DNA of 64,000 nucleotides from Azorinus chamasolen (lineage: Eukaryota; Mollusca; Bivalvia; Cardiida; Solecurtidae). The translations under genes were made by a program, and so were the position numbers. The DNA is taken from NCBI GenBank assembly GCA_963576725.1, contig OY755240.1:19741743-19805742 (forward strand), given 5' to 3'. Shown piece after piece: positions 1 to 11,187 of the stretch; position 1 is the first letter of the stretch, and each line of letters begins with the position of its first letter. The notes beneath the pieces are model-generated. The model did not search any database. It worked only from the letters and a program-made list of their open reading frames with translations, and was not told the origin of the DNA.

Positions 1-77
1 TCTGTCTGTCTGTCTGCCTGTCATTGCCTGCCTGTCTGTCCCCTGTTGTCCTTTATCTGTTTGTTTGTCTGTCTGAC
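1..77. repeat. TCTG/TTTG microsatellite
   Basis: Degenerate tetranucleotide run (TCTG, TGCC, TTTG) at the left edge of the window; it probably continues outside. No coding sense seen. Confidence 0.8.
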
Positions 78-189
78 GTGTTTCTCAGATTTCGATTTTC
101 GATTGTTCAGTGTTTTATTCTGGGTCAAACTCAAACTCAGAAGACCTAAAATCTCAGGGCTTTTTTGATAATCATTTGATACACAGATG

Positions 190-1030
190 TGAGTTAACTC
201 CTACAGAAACCGTCTGATCTGGGTCTACTCTGCTTGCAAATGCGTGCACAAGCGTTTATATGCAGGAAATGGTTAAATGAATCGGAACTATGTATCAAGA
301 ACAGAACAGTTTTAGCAGATATCATTTTTGCATCATTTTTTTGCAGCACGATACATTGAAGAGTTAGGTTTAGTAGTTGTGAGTCATGTACACTTCCTCT
401 CGTTAAGCTCGCACTATATATATGCTGTCTTGATGTAGATGCTGATAGTTCATATATGTAAAGAAGTGATTGAGTTACGAACCTGCTAGTATATGATATA
501 AATGTGACTGTCAGGAAGTAGGACATTTTTTCCCTTGGCTGTTAATGAATGGAAATTCCCGGTTGATTTGATTGAAAGAAACGCAGTTTTTGTCTTCAGG
601 TAATAGATTTTATTTATCTCTTTATAAAGTAAAAAGACATTTTCACGCCTTTGCAAACAGAGTAAACTAGGATCAGACGGCTCCTATAGAAGACCTCAGA
701 TCAGGGTCTGTTCTGTTTTCTTTTGGAATTATTTAGCAAGGCCTGATTCTACAGTGTCTGCCATGACCAAACCTTCCTGAGTTCATGCGCCATTGTAAAT
801 ATTCAGCTAATAAATAGTCATGGTGTCCTTAGTTTTTCCAAGAGTTATAGAGGTACCCCTTTACTCCATAAATACACCGTTTTACGACTATGCAAACAGA
901 GTAGACCCAGATCAGACGGCGTCTGATCTGGGTCTGCTCTGTTTGCTTCTGGAATTATATATGGTTGATTATACAGTTTCTGCTTTGGCAAAACTTTCAT
1001 GTGTAATTACATGTATGCCATTAAAAATGA
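190..1030. mobile_element. T1 MITE remnants
   Basis: Three partial T1 hairpins: a lone right arm at 201-276, a diverged hairpin at 646-726, and a good palindrome at 886-946 (CAGAGTAGACCCAGATCAGA and its complement). No intact ends, and no gene seen in this stretch. Confidence 0.65.
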
Positions 1031-1035
1031 TTTAA

Positions 1036-1241
1036 CCCTTTCGCTGCCAATGCTGGATCTGTAATTACCTATGCAAACAGTTTGGATCCTGATGAGACGC
1101 CGAGTAACTCGGCGTCTCATCAGAATCCAAACTGTTTGTTACTGTTACTATGTTTTTGAAACAAAAATGAAGAAAATAAAAAAATGAAATTTTGTAGCAG
1201 ACGACAAAGTTAGCAGACGACAGAACTTGGCAGCGAAAGGG
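1036..1241. mobile_element. T4 MITE, TTAA-flanked
   Basis: 206-bp element with TTAA on both sides (1032-1035 and 1242-1245). Its ends CCCTTTCGCTGCCAA and TTGGCAGCGAAAGGG are perfect inverted repeats. A central hairpin at about 1070-1138 carries GGATCCTGATGAGACGCCGA. TTAA plus terminal CCC is the piggyBac-superfamily pattern; no transposase is present. Confidence 0.85.
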
Positions 1242-1460
1242 TTAATATCCATGATGTCATTATTTCTTAAATGAATATTCACGGAGTAAAGAGTTATAAT
1301 TCGTCGAATACATCTCATCATGTCTGTAAAAAACACGTATGCATGAATCGATCTCTTCGTGGATATTCTTTATTAAAAACTTATTTTTTTTCATGTAAAG
1401 TTTTCAAGGGTATTTTTGTATAGACATAATTCATAGGATTATATATATATACTTCCATAA

Positions 1461-1880
1461 GCAAACAAAGCAGACCCTGATCAGACGTCTCCTACAGGCG
1501 TTGTTCTAAAGGCGTTTATATACAATAAAGGAAAAACTTAATAAATCTATGAGGATTGAAATAAAGAAACGTTAGTCATGCCAGATAGACGGAGTGTTTA
1601 ATCAGATCTATACTATTCTTGACACAAACAGAACAGACAAATTTCTACAGGAGTTGTCTGGGTCTACTATGTTTTCAAAAGTTTATAAAGGCGTCTCTAT
1701 CTGGTAAAAGGTGAAGCTTTTGTCTGTCTTCCATTTGCCTGTTGGTTAACCCTTTCGTGCTAACAGAGACCTAACTAACCTAAATAACCGAGAACTGATT
1801 GGCATTTGTAAACAGCGTGGATCCTGGTGAGACGCCGAGTAACTCGGCGTCTCACCAGGATCCAAGCTGTTTGTCATTCT
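1461..1880. mobile_element. T1 fragments and an incomplete T4 MITE
   Basis: A T1 left arm lies at 1461-1515. A T4-like element starts after TTAA 1746-1749 with a strong hairpin at 1806-1874; its right end is not recognisable. I see nothing in 1881-2436. Confidence 0.6.
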
Positions 1881-2436
1881 GTCAATAGTTTCTCGATAGC
1901 TTGAACGAGTCGGGTCGGAAGTCAGTACAAAGTGATTCTAAAGAGTAGTCACATCATAGGGTTTGATGAAAAAAAAAGTTATTCTTGAAAATGTTTTGAT
2001 CTTATCTGGACCTCTGTAGTGCTGACTCTGTGTCAATGGTCTACATTAACTATCTGAATATTTATTCAATACTGTTTGACTCCATAAACATTACATGTAA
2101 TAAGCAGAACAGGACACACTTTTGATTACACTCAACAGAATGCATTTTGCGTTTGAATTCCTGTCTTCCTGTAGGGTTTTCATCTCCCCACCGGAGTCAA
2201 TTATAGGCGACAATGAAACAAACAATTCCCTTCACCTCATACAATTGCCTTTATACGCCTTTGTTAACATCAGATGGGCTCTGTAAGGTCCTGTATAAGA
2301 GCCATCTGACCAGGGTCTACTTTGTTTTCATATGGTATAGTTTATATATCTGTGTGACACTTCAGTTTCTGCAATTGCCCAAAATTCTCTTTTTCAATCA
2401 GCCATTGTAAAATATCAGCTAATTATTCTTCATATA

Positions 2437-2610
2437 CAGTAAAACCCCTCTAAACCGGACGTTCAGTTTAGTAAAAAATATCGGTCTTGGCGACATGTGG
2501 CAGTGTAATGCAGGGTAAATGTCATGCAGAAAACTCTTCCACTAAACAGCCACCTGCCTAAAAGTATCTATATTCTTATCTGCTAGAATTCCGGTTTAGA
2601 GGGGTTTTAC
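2437..2610. mobile_element. P3 MITE, TA-type, centre deleted
   Basis: Left end CAGTAAAACCCCTCTAAACC preceded by TA; the right end is the complement (GGTTTAGAGGGGTTTTAC) with decayed terminal bases. The central hairpin has lost one arm. Confidence 0.75.
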
Positions 2611-2616
2611 ATTACA

Positions 2617-2786
2617 TTAAAACCTCTCTATAACGGTCACTAAATTTTGTTTATCAGTTGGTATTTATGGCAGGTGACTGCTTAAAGCAAGGTGAAAGTA
2701 AAACAGAACGCTCCTTTAAGCTGCCACCTGCCTTTAACTCAAAATACTTTATGTAATTTAGTGGCCGTTATAGACAGGCTTTACTG
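2617..2786. mobile_element. P1 MITE, centre deleted
   Basis: Terminal inverted repeats AAACCTCTCTATAACGG and its complement, ending ACTG/TA. The hairpin breaks off at GCTCCTTT, so one arm of the central palindrome is missing. Confidence 0.7.
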
Positions 2787-2919
2787 TATACATGTATAGC
2801 CTAAATAGATTGTAAAAAGGGTTCCCACAGAACTGTGTGCAGAAATCAGTTATAACACCATAAATGTCAAGAAAAGTCACATTGTTCAGGAAGTTTCTAC
2901 TAGAAAATATTATCTTTAA

Positions 2920-3158
2920 CCCTTTCCCTTATATATATAAACGATTATTAACGTATTTCCAAACAGAGTAGACCCAGATCAGACAGCTCCTGTAGGGGCC
3001 GCCTGACCAGGATCTCCTCTGTTTGTTTATGAAACATATTTACAACAAGTATGACCGTGTCGTTTCTAACAATACACAAATCTTGTGGACATACACAATT
3101 ATGAATATATTTTAATAATTCGTGTCATCTTTCTTACATGAATATTCAACAGGGTAAG
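2920..3158. mobile_element. T1 MITE
   Basis: TTAA at 2916-2919 followed by CCCTTTCCCTTATA; central hairpin at 2962-3029; decayed right end GGGTAAGGGTACC. Of 3159-3387 I can say nothing. Confidence 0.75.
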
Positions 3159-3387
3159 GGTACCTGGTACGAGCACTGCTAATACAATGCACAATTTACG
3201 CGGAAGAAAGCTAATCGAAAACAATTGGAGTCGTTCCGTGAGAAACTATGACTAAAATGAAGAGGTGTTTTTGCAAGAAAAGTTGATAAAAAGTGTTTAG
3301 CTTTGAAATAATTCGTTAAACAATCACTAGACATTGATACCGAAATGTTACCTTTTAGTTATCTACGACGTCGTAAGTCCGCTTTTT

Positions 3388-3740
3388 AGGCATTTGCAAA
3401 ACGTTTAGATCCAGATCAGACAGATCCTGTAGGAACAGTATGACCAGGGTCTGCTCTGTTTGCTCAAGTTAATATTGTAGATCTGTTTCTACAGTGTGTG
3501 TATTTCACTGTTTCAATGCCACAAACATTTACCTAACCTAGTCAGTGGAGGGAAACGTGTCACTAATGCACTTTGCAAAGTGTAGACCCAGATGAGAGGA
3601 CTCCTGTAGGAGTCCTCTCCTCTGGGTCTACACTGTGTGTCATGTTGTACATTTCTTTAAAAACATCCCTGAATAGTCACGATAAACTTGACCTGGTTGA
3701 GTTGTGGAATAGTTCATTTGAAATGTCAGCGTTGAAAGAG
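3388..3740. mobile_element. T1 hairpin remnant and T6 MITE
   Basis: An imperfect T1 hairpin lies at 3390-3466. A T6 element follows with a strong palindrome at about 3572-3641 (GTAGACCCAGATGAGAGGAC) and a right end before TTAA 3741-3744. The left T6 end is unclear. Confidence 0.65.
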
Positions 3741-3810
3741 TTAAAATAATAAAGGGTTAATTAGTATTGATAATATGCGTGGTCTTGCGTGAACATTCGT
3801 CATTTAAATA

Positions 3811-4126
3811 CAATTGAACTAAGATATCTCGAACTTCAAGGGACCATATAAATTACTCGAAATAACAGTTCGAATTATCCGATTTCTAATTTGGATAATT
3901 TCTCAAGTTCACAGCTTAGTGCATCAAGTTCACAGCTTAATGCAGGTCGAAAATAATGCTGAAAGCTCCTACAGGAACATTAAACTGTATTAAGCTATCA
4001 CTTTTGTTTTATTTAGTGATACATTTTAGAACAATTCTGTATTGTGAATTTTAGAAAGACCGAACTTTTACTTCGAGTTATATTGATGTTCGAGTTGTCC
4101 GAGTTCGAGATATCGAAGTTCAACGG
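3811..4126. mobile_element. P2 MITE, TA-type
   Basis: Flanked by TA (3809-3810 and 4127-4128). Terminal repeats contain GATATCTCGAACTTC and the complement. The middle has a duplicated CAAGTTCACAGCTTA and a decayed hairpin. Confidence 0.8.
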
Positions 4127-4261
4127 TAGTTAAAAGAGAAAAAACGACGACATCAGGTTAATAGTTAACTAGTTCGCGGCCAAATATTTGTCGTCTGCTA
4201 CAATTTTCGTTTGCACCCCCCCCCCAATTTCTTTACAACAAAAGGTTAAAGAATACATGTA

Positions 4262-4400
4262 ACTCCTTTATTTCTCCGCCAAAACCTATACTGTGACCAC
4301 TCTTCGAGACGATTCTAAAGAGTGGTCGCAGTATAGGGTTTGGTGGAGAAATGACGATTTTAGTATTTGGGTATGCACCTCTGTAGCTCTGCTTAAAGCA
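4262..4400. mobile_element. P5 hairpin
   Basis: Inverted repeat CCTATACTGTGACCACTCTT ... AAGAGTGGTCGCAGTATAGG around the tip CGAGACG (4275-4353). Outer ends not located. Of 4401-4750 I see nothing. Confidence 0.65.
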
Positions 4401-4754
4401 AACTAAATTTGAAGCAGAGGATATTTTTAACTGTCAAATGTTACATGTAGCAGACTATTCTGTTTTTGTTTTTTAAGCGTGACAACTTGGAGAACATGGA
4501 TTTATCTCAACAATAGATATTCGTGCAAAGGATTTATTTTCTTCCTTGCTTTATGTCAATAGCGAACTGCAATGTGTTTTGTTTGTTTTATTTTTATCTT
4601 GTCTTCCATGGAACGTGTTTATTATTAAATTTGGCAAACCAGTATTAAGGCCAGGCCGGTTAATTATGAGGTTCTACACAATAATTATGTACTTGATAGA
4701 GGCGCAATATATCAGCTAGGTTTACTCTTCATACTGAATTAATTTCATTGTTAA

Positions 4755-4974
4755 CCTATTCCCTCATATTGACGACTTTTGACTACTCTGTAAAAGTCAC
4801 TTTGTGAAACCATTGTGATAAATAGATCATTTGTTCCTATATAAGCAAATGGTCTATTTATCACAATGGTTTCAAAGTACAAAATTCTAATGTTTTCCTT
4901 TTCTCTAGTTAATGCTCCTTTTCGGTATATTTAATCAAAGAGGCTGTATCTAACAATAGCCTATGAGGGAATGA
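4755..4974. mobile_element. T2 MITE
   Basis: TTAA at 4751-4754, left end CCTATTCCCTCATATTGACG, hairpin CATTGTGATAAATAGATCAT and complement at 4811-4873, right end GAGGGAATGAAC (decayed). Confidence 0.8.
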
Positions 4975-4998
4975 ACAATCCACATGGGAAATTTTGTA

Positions 4999-5315
4999 CA
5001 GTTATACTTCGATATCTCGATCTTCAAGTACAAATTACTTCGAGATAACAGAGGTTCGAGACATTCGTGTAATCCGATTTTTAATCTTGACAATATCTCA
5101 AAGCTTAAATGCATGTCTAAAGTAATGCTGAAAGCTTCTGTAGGAGCTTTCAGCATTTCTTTCGATCTGCATTAAGCTATCGCATATGTTTCTAGATGTG
5201 CGTAGTGATATATTTTAGAGCAATTCGGTCTGGTAAATTGTTGGAGGACCGAACTCTTACTTCAAGTTATTCAGAATTTCGAGTTATCCGAGTTCGAGAT
5301 ATCGACGTTCAACTG
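4999..5315. mobile_element. P2 MITE, TA-flanked
   Basis: Ends CAGTTATACTTCGATATCTC and GATATCGACGTTCAACTG flanked by TA on both sides. The central hairpin AATGCTGAAAGCTTCTGTAG folds on AGCTTTCAGCATT. Confidence 0.85.
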
Positions 5316-5610
5316 TATTCAAATGGACAGACAATTATACCCGGGCATCTTCTACGTTTTGGACCAAACCCTTGAAAAGATACATTAAAGCATCGCTAAT
5401 GTGACCACATCGCTAATGTGACCACATACACATACTTTAACTTAGGAAGTTGTAAAAAACAAGTGATTACTTATTGAATAGCAAACGTGATGCAGGAAGC
5501 TGATATGTTTTGTCTCTGCATAACTCTTGTCCTGTTACCAAGTTACCGCATGTTTCCAAAATCCAGAATTACATTTATTTGAGTGATAGTGTCAGCTAGA
5601 TGTTATTGTG

Positions 5611-5823
5611 CAGTAAATAAACACCCTCTTAACCGGAATTCTAATAGAGGAGATTTTTGACACTTTTAAACAGGTGGTTGCTTAATGCAGGGTGAAAGTC
5701 ATGCAGAAGTTTTAGCTAACAGAGGAGCTTTCTGTATGACTTTCAACATGCATTAAGCATAAACCAGTCTAAAAGTATCTAACTAATTCTCTATTAGAAT
5801 TCCGGTTTAGAGGGGTTTCATTG
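5611..5823. mobile_element. P3 MITE
   Basis: Left end CAGTAAATAAACACCCTCTT, right end CCGGTTTAGAGGGGTTTCATTG. Central hairpin TGAAAGTCATGCAGAAG pairs with CTTTCTGTATGACTTTCA. Confidence 0.75.
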
Positions 5824-5860
5824 TATTTGTAACTTGCCCATGATTTCTTAATGTGCTTAT

Positions 5861-6065
5861 CCCTTACAGTGCGGGGCACGAGTCACTAATGTCATTTGCA
5901 AACAGTGTAGACCCAGATGAGAGGGCTCCTAGAGGAGCCCTCTCATCAGGGTCTGCACTGTTTGTCATATTACACTTTTCTTTAGAAAAATCCCTAATTA
6001 TTCACCATAAACTTGACCTGTTTGAATTTTGGAATAGTCCATTTGAAAATTCAGCGTTGTAAGGG
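5861..6065. mobile_element. T6 MITE
   Basis: 205 bp from CCCTTACAGTGCGGGG to AGCGTTGTAAGGG; TTAA on the right (6066-6069), TTAT on the left. Strong central hairpin at 5897-5968 with tip GGGCTCCTAGAGGAGCCC. Confidence 0.8.
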
Positions 6066-6085
6066 TTAAGAAATTATTGTTTGAG

Positions 6086-6155
6086 TCACAAGCAGCTCGG
6101 ATCGTAATGAGATGCCGAGTTACTCGGCGTCTCATTAGGATCGAAGCTGTTTGCT
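6086..6155. mobile_element. T4 hairpin fragment
   Basis: Palindrome AGCTCGGATCGTAATGAGAT ... CGTCTCATTAGGATCGAAGC; element ends not visible. Confidence 0.6.
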
Positions 6156-6264
6156 AATGTCACCTATGGTTAATAATAGACACTTAGGTTCTTTTCTATA
6201 CATGTATATACTTACGTTGTTATTAGAATCAAGCAATTTTGTAAAATGTGTTCATTTCTTTCAG

Positions 6265-6706
6265 ACTGATGACCACTGCTTTCCAAGAACACGCGATCAA
6301 AAGTCGGATATCCTCCAGTGTCATCGAATGAAGCCCGCTGAAGTAAAAGGCTTGCACATATAGTACAGTGGACGGGGCAAACGTGATGCAGACACATGCA
6401 GGCAGAGAAGGGGGATATAAACGCCTGTAAAATGGATATGGTCTGTCCTGGGTATTGTGTTACATTCATAGCCTATACATTCCAGTATCTATCTGAATAA
6501 TTGGATAGGTGAATCCTAATCTAAGTGTTTGATAACAAAGAAGGTATCCGGTCGACTGCGTGTTAAGCTGCAGACGTGTGGTAATCGTGATGTTTTAGTG
6601 TTGATATAAATTTTACCCTCTTTGAAATACGCTCATCTTTATAGCGGTTTAAAGAGGTTGTATTCGAGCGAGATAAGTTCGTTAAACTGGACTTTAACAA
6701 TATACA
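6265..6706 (+). other. Probable 5' UTR of the TRIM-like gene
   Basis: A good 3' splice site (TTCATTTCTTTCAG) ends at 6264. It opens a stretch without MITE sequence that runs into the ATG at 6707. I infer an untranslated exon segment joined to the single coding exon; the upstream exon and promoter were not found. Confidence 0.4.
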
Positions 6707-8806
6707 ATGGCATCTCAACATTTGACTACTCGTATGATCTACGTACAACCAGTCGGGGAGAGTGAAGACCATGCGCCTAATGTGGACGACGTTCCGACAG
6801 AAAAGACAATGCTCGGACATCACAAAGTAATTTTGGAGTACGATCTAGGTGAAGTGGCGGGACCATTGAGCAGTGATGATAAATATGAAATTAACCAAGA
6901 AAGCGATGAGGTTATACTTCGCCATCAGTTATCAGTAACTAGCTCAGAGAATGCCGACAGTGGTATATCGTTGGCCGACGGCAAGCGCGACGAGGACTCA
7001 ATATCTCGTGATGACATTCCGGACGTTGTTGACGAAATCAAAACACCAAAACCGAGAATGTCAATCGGCGTGACGAGAAGATCCGAGGATGACGTCAGAA
7101 GAATTACGTCACGGTCTAGATCCAGAAGGTCTTGTTCGCTTCCAGATATTCTTGACATTGATAGGTATGAATGTTGCTCTGACAACCAAGGTGATTTGCG
7201 GAGTTCGGAGAATGATGATTTTTCTTCGACAGGAAGTCTGTCTAATATTCTTCAAGTTGGAGTGAATCAACCGGATAGAAAATACTCACTGTCACCCGAT
7301 TTCAGGGTTTCTGAACTACTGTGCGGGAGAAAACATTTAGAGCATCCATGCTATATTTGTTTCAAAGACAATGAAATTTATTGTGCTGTGTGTCTCTCAT
7401 TGCACAACTTTCATTGTAAGGAAGAAGTCCGCTTTATTCCGGATATATCGAGTGATGTCAAGGACAGACTATGTCGTGAGACTGAACGAGAACTGAGGTG
7501 CACGCGCGAACGCCTTAACAAAGTCAAGTCTGAAAATATTTCGAGTTTCAGTCAGCTAAAAAAAACAAGAAAGTTGTATTTAAAGTCTGTCATGAATTTC
7601 AAAAATACTGTCATTGAAATACTTGACCGAATGGAGAAAGAAGCCATGCTAGAAATGGATATTCTGTTTAGTTCACATAGTCAAAGATTTCAGGAAAACA
7701 TAGCCCTCTTGGATACCCAGTTGTCCAAAATAGATGATTATCTTAAAAAGATAAGCAACGACGATGAAGTCAAAGAGAATTACACCATTGTTATAGACAT
7801 ACAGGACGCAACCAAAGAGGTGAGACGATATATGGACGACATAATACAAACTCACAAAAACACCAGCACGGTAGAGTTGAAATTTGAGCCGTCGAGTGAT
7901 TTAATTGAATTGTTGTCGGCAACCGACAGGCTTTGGAAATTTGAAAACAACGAACGTGTGAATTGCAGTAGCCCGGCTCCGTGTTCCTGCGACAAACCGT
8001 TTCACTACCGTACACCGGTGAAACACCGTGAGTTTTCGGCTCTCTCGCGATGGCATTTTGACAGAGAAAAATGTTGTATAACAGGCTGTGAATATCTACC
8101 AAATGGAAACGTACTTCTGTGTGATAACAATAACAAGAAAATAAAAATGTTCGACAGGAAGTATAGATACGTGTCAGCTCAGAGTTTACATTCCTCTCCG
8201 TGGGATATCGCGGTGATAGACGCAGACAAGGCTGTAGTCACTATTCCAGACAGGAAACGGTTGCAATTCATTTCTACGCAACCGAAAATAGCGCTGAAAA
8301 ATCACGTGACATTGGCAGCCAATTGCTGGGGCGTGTCATATGACAATGGGAACCTGTATATTACTTGCTGGTCACCAGATGTGTCAGAGCTTTTAGTGAC
8401 GGATCTTCTAGGAACGCCGAAACGCCGGATTGGAACAGTGAACGAAGCACCACTGCACACACCATGGTTTGTTCGCGCCAGAGATGACGTCATATACATA
8501 TCGGACTGGGGTACCTATATGCTATCATGCATTACGACCGCGGGAACCTCGCTTCAGAAATACAGAAGCAGTACTCTTGTAGGTCCACTTGGCCTGGATT
8601 TTGACTGTGATTCAAATGTGTATGTATGTGGCAGAGACTCCAACAACATCCACCAGCTCTCGCCCGAGGGCGACCTGCTGCAGATTCTGCTTTCTGAGAG
8701 AGACGGAATCACACAACCATTGTCTGTGAGATACAACCAGCGAGACAATCGATTACTTGTGACTTCATGGATGTCTGACAAGGTGCAGGTGTTCAAATTT
8801 CAATGA
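6707..8806 (+). CDS. TRIM-like B-box / coiled-coil / beta-propeller protein
   Basis: Intact single-exon 699-residue protein, probably cytoplasmic. Residues 1-200 are acidic and Ser/Arg-rich with no RING. A B-box zinc finger follows with ligands C206, H210, C215, C218, C226, C229, H233 and H236. A predicted coiled coil spans about 255-375. About 445-699 are repeated blades of the NHL/six-bladed propeller type (for example CEYLPNGNVLLCDNNNKKI). In the TRIM family the coiled coil dimerises and the propeller binds partners or RNA; RING-less members cannot act as classical E3 ligases on their own. The ATG at 6707 is the first in frame. Such genes are strongly expanded in bivalves and often tied to innate immunity, so orthology to one named TRIM cannot be claimed. 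The stop is 25 bp from a T4 MITE, so the 3' UTR probably contains transposon sequence. Confidence 0.9.
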   Translation: MASQHLTTRMIYVQPVGESEDHAPNVDDVPTEKTMLGHHKVILEYDLGEVAGPLSSDDKYEINQESDEVILRHQLSVTSSENADSGISLADGKRDEDSISRDDIPDVVDEIKTPKPRMSIGVTRRSEDDVRRITSRSRSRRSCSLPDILDIDRYECCSDNQGDLRSSENDDFSSTGSLSNILQVGVNQPDRKYSLSPDFRVSELLCGRKHLEHPCYICFKDNEIYCAVCLSLHNFHCKEEVRFIPDISSDVKDRLCRETERELRCTRERLNKVKSENISSFSQLKKTRKLYLKSVMNFKNTVIEILDRMEKEAMLEMDILFSSHSQRFQENIALLDTQLSKIDDYLKKISNDDEVKENYTIVIDIQDATKEVRRYMDDIIQTHKNTSTVELKFEPSSDLIELLSATDRLWKFENNERVNCSSPAPCSCDKPFHYRTPVKHREFSALSRWHFDREKCCITGCEYLPNGNVLLCDNNNKKIKMFDRKYRYVSAQSLHSSPWDIAVIDADKAVVTIPDRKRLQFISTQPKIALKNHVTLAANCWGVSYDNGNLYITCWSPDVSELLVTDLLGTPKRRIGTVNEAPLHTPWFVRARDDVIYISDWGTYMLSCITTAGTSLQKYRSSTLVGPLGLDFDCDSNVYVCGRDSNNIHQLSPEGDLLQILLSERDGITQPLSVRYNQRDNRLLVTSWMSDKVQVFKFQ

Positions 8807-8831
8807 ATTGGACAACAACTGCACCCTTCAA

Positions 8832-9020
8832 CCCTTTCGCTGCCAAACTCTGTCGTCTGCTAAATTTGTCGTCTGCTACAAATTTTCATTTTTTGATTTT
8901 CTTCATTTTTGTTTCAAAAACATAGTAACAGTAACAAACAGTTCGGAGTTACTCGGCGTCTCATCTGGATCCAAACTGTTTGCATAGGTAATCACAGATC
9001 CGGCATTGGCAGCGAAAGGG
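8832..9020. mobile_element. T4 MITE just 3' of the TRIM-like gene
   Basis: Ends CCCTTTCGCTGCCAA / TTGGCAGCGAAAGGG, TCAA on the left and TTAA (9021-9024) on the right. The hairpin has lost most of one arm. Probably transcribed as part of the TRIM-like 3' UTR. Confidence 0.8.
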
Positions 9021-9064
9021 TTAAGATCATTTTCGCACAAACGTCTCGTTGAAATAGGTTGATA

Positions 9065-9309
9065 TACAGTCGAACTTTGAAATGTCGACCTTCAGGGGGA
9101 CCATACAAAATATTTGATTTATATTTTTGGCAACGGTCGAGTATGTTTTAGTTAAATAATGTGTTAACCCTACACTAAAATGAATATTAATGTAAGAAAT
9201 AATGTCATCATGAATATTGATTATTACGGCATATGAACAAAGGAATTTTTTTAAAAAGTATAGAAACTAAAGATTCAGAAAGAGTAACACACCTTGAAAC
9301 TGTAATATT
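9065..9309. other. P2 left end, then unannotated sequence
   Basis: CAGTCGAACTTTGAAATGTC at 9067 matches a P2 left end; its partner is missing. Of 9120-9309 I see nothing beyond T1-like debris (a TGAATATTAATGTAAGAAAT stretch). Confidence 0.4.
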
Positions 9310-9728
9310 AGTAAAGAAGTAGTTCGATCTTTTTAGACAGGTGTCTGCTTAACCCTTTCCGCGCCAAATTTCTAATTGTCGTCTGCAATCCAAGTTTGTT
9401 AAATCATTCAGTAAAATAAGTAAATGAGATAAATAAATGCAAATTTCACAGGAATAAAGCACATATATAGAAATAGAGATTGAGACAAATAGTGAAGTCC
9501 CTGATCAGACGCCGCCTTGAAAAGGCGGCGTCTGATCTGGGACTGCACTATTTGTTGTGTTACATTTATGCGACTGCGGCGGTGAAAGGGTTAATGCAGG
9601 GTGAAACTTATGCAGAATGCTCCTCTGGGAGCTTTCTGTATGGCTTTCAACCTGTATTACGATGCCACCTGTATAAAATACCGCTAGTGATACTAATCTG
9701 AAAGCCCGGTTTATAGGGGGTTTACTGT
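9310..9728. mobile_element. P3-type MITE carrying a nested T3
   Basis: Outer TA-type element: AGACAGGTGTCTGC before the insertion, then TTAATGCAGGGTGAAAC, hairpin tip GCTCCTCTGGGAGC, and right end GTTTATAGGGGGTTTACTG/TA. The left terminal repeat is decayed. Interrupted at its internal TTAA by the T3 element at 9353-9590. Confidence 0.75.
9353..9590. mobile_element. T3 MITE nested at a TTAA
   Basis: 238 bp with TTAA on both sides (9349-9352, 9591-9594). Ends CCCTTTCCGCGCC and GGCGGTGAAAGGG. Near-perfect hairpin CAGACGCCGCCTTGAAAAGG. Removing it with one TTAA rejoins the outer P3-type sequence. Confidence 0.85.
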
Positions 9729-9742
9729 ATACATTATTCCAT

Positions 9743-9832
9743 AAGCAAACAGAGCAGACCCTGATCAGACTGTACGTAGACCTAGATCAAAGGGTTCCTG
9801 AAGGAGTCTTCTGATCAGGGTCTGCACTGTTT
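9743..9832. mobile_element. Fused T1/T6 hairpin arms
   Basis: GCAAACAGAGCAGACCCTGA joins a second arm, TCTGATCAGGGTCTGCACTG, through a non-palindromic middle; it looks like two partial hairpins. Of 9833-10065 I see nothing. Confidence 0.5.
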
Positions 9833-10065
9833 GATCGACCCATCAATGTCAATGACTTATTCAAGCAAATAGGCCTACAGTGCTTATTGTGCTCCCTCCA
9901 CATGGAAAATGGATAGGCTCAAACTTAAGATGTGGAGAGGTTTTCTTTAACTATTGTGGGATCAGATGGGTTTAATGCAAGGATACATTGTTAAAAACTT
10001 TATAATAGTTAAATAATATAAGAACCAGAGCAACAGATAAGGGTGCGTACTGAAATGCTAAAATC

Positions 10066-10230
10066 GATATTTCTCAACCAAACCCTATACTGTGACCACT
10101 CTTTAGAATCGTCTCGAAGAGACGATTCTAACGAGTGGTCCAAATATAGGGCTTGGTGGAGAAATAAAGGAGTTGTTCTTAATAAATGTTTTAATATACA
10201 CATCTGGACCTCTGTAGTAATGTTTATGAT
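10066..10230. mobile_element. P5 hairpin
   Basis: AACCCTATACTGTGACCACT ... AGTGGTCCAAATATAGGGCT around the tip CGTCTCGAAGAGACG. Flanking words (GTGCGTACTGAAATG, CATCTGGACCTCTGTAG) recur at other P5 copies. Confidence 0.65.
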
Positions 10231-10424
10231 AGTATCAGTGCATTGTTCCATTTACCGTTTAAGATACACACGTCGGTGTAGTGTGCGTCTATGATATAAA
10301 TAACGTGTCAGACGTTACAAGATTCATGAACTGTATACATATATGTGTCTCATGAAATTGCATATTATGTGTTCTATACAATTATATTGTAAAATGCAAT
10401 ATACGATAATTCCTCTCTTATTCG

Positions 10425-10558
10425 AAATTTTAGTATAGAAGAATTTAGACAATTTTAAGCAGGTGGCTCTTTAATACAGGATGGAAATCATGCAGAAAGC
10501 CCATAAAGGAGCTTTCTGCATGACTTTCACCCTGCATTAAGTTGTCATATTTCTTTAA
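10425..10558. mobile_element. P3 MITE, right end lost
   Basis: TTTAAGCAGGTGGCTC, then hairpin CATGCAGAAAGC ... GCTTTCTGCATGACTTTC, then CATTAAGTTGTC. A T4 element interrupts it at TTAA 10555-10558. Confidence 0.65.
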
Positions 10559-10768
10559 CCCCTTCCGTGCCACAATGACGGGTTTATGATATCACATGCA
10601 AACAGTTTGGATCCAGATGAGACGCCGAGTGACTCAGTGTCTCATCAGGATCCAAACTGTTTGACACCCTGTTTACTGTTTTATAAAGAAAATGGAAGAA
10701 ATGCACACACTTACACTAAAAATAAACGAAACTATGCCCAGCAGACGATATTGCTGGCACCGAAAGGG
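10559..10768. mobile_element. T4 MITE, TTAA-flanked
   Basis: 210 bp with TTAA on both sides (10555-10558, 10769-10772). Ends CCCCTTCCGTGCCA / TGGCACCGAAAGGG. Hairpin GGATCCAGATGAGACGCCGA. Confidence 0.85.
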
Positions 10769-10975
10769 TTAAAATCGATAATGATACGTATTTCAGTGTT
10801 CGAATGATCGAGGATTTGTTGAATATTCATTAGCCTTCCAATTGTCCACTTTATACTGGACAAGTCTGATAGTTCACAAGGTTGTTTGGACAAAGTGTGG
10901 CCTGGTATTGATGTGATAACAACACCCTTTGTGTGGACCCCATCACCAGGTGGACCTGTTTACGTTTGCATGTGA

Positions 10976-11187
10976 ACCCTATCCCTCAAATAAACGCATT
11001 TTCACGTATTTAGACTCAGTAGAATCAGATCTAACGTCACCTCTGTTTGCTTTTGACATGGCACGAGTAGATCTGACAATTTATGTCGAAGCGAAAACAT
11101 TCCTTGGAAAGTTTACTTTAGAAAAATTCAGCTAATAAATATTCATGACGTCATAATTTCTTACATGAATATTGAATAGGGAAAGGG
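10976..11187. mobile_element. T1 MITE, hairpin collapsed
   Basis: Left end CCCTATCCCTCAAATAAACG, right end ATTGAATAGGGAAAGGG followed by TTAA 11188-11191. The central palindrome is reduced to scattered arms. Confidence 0.7.
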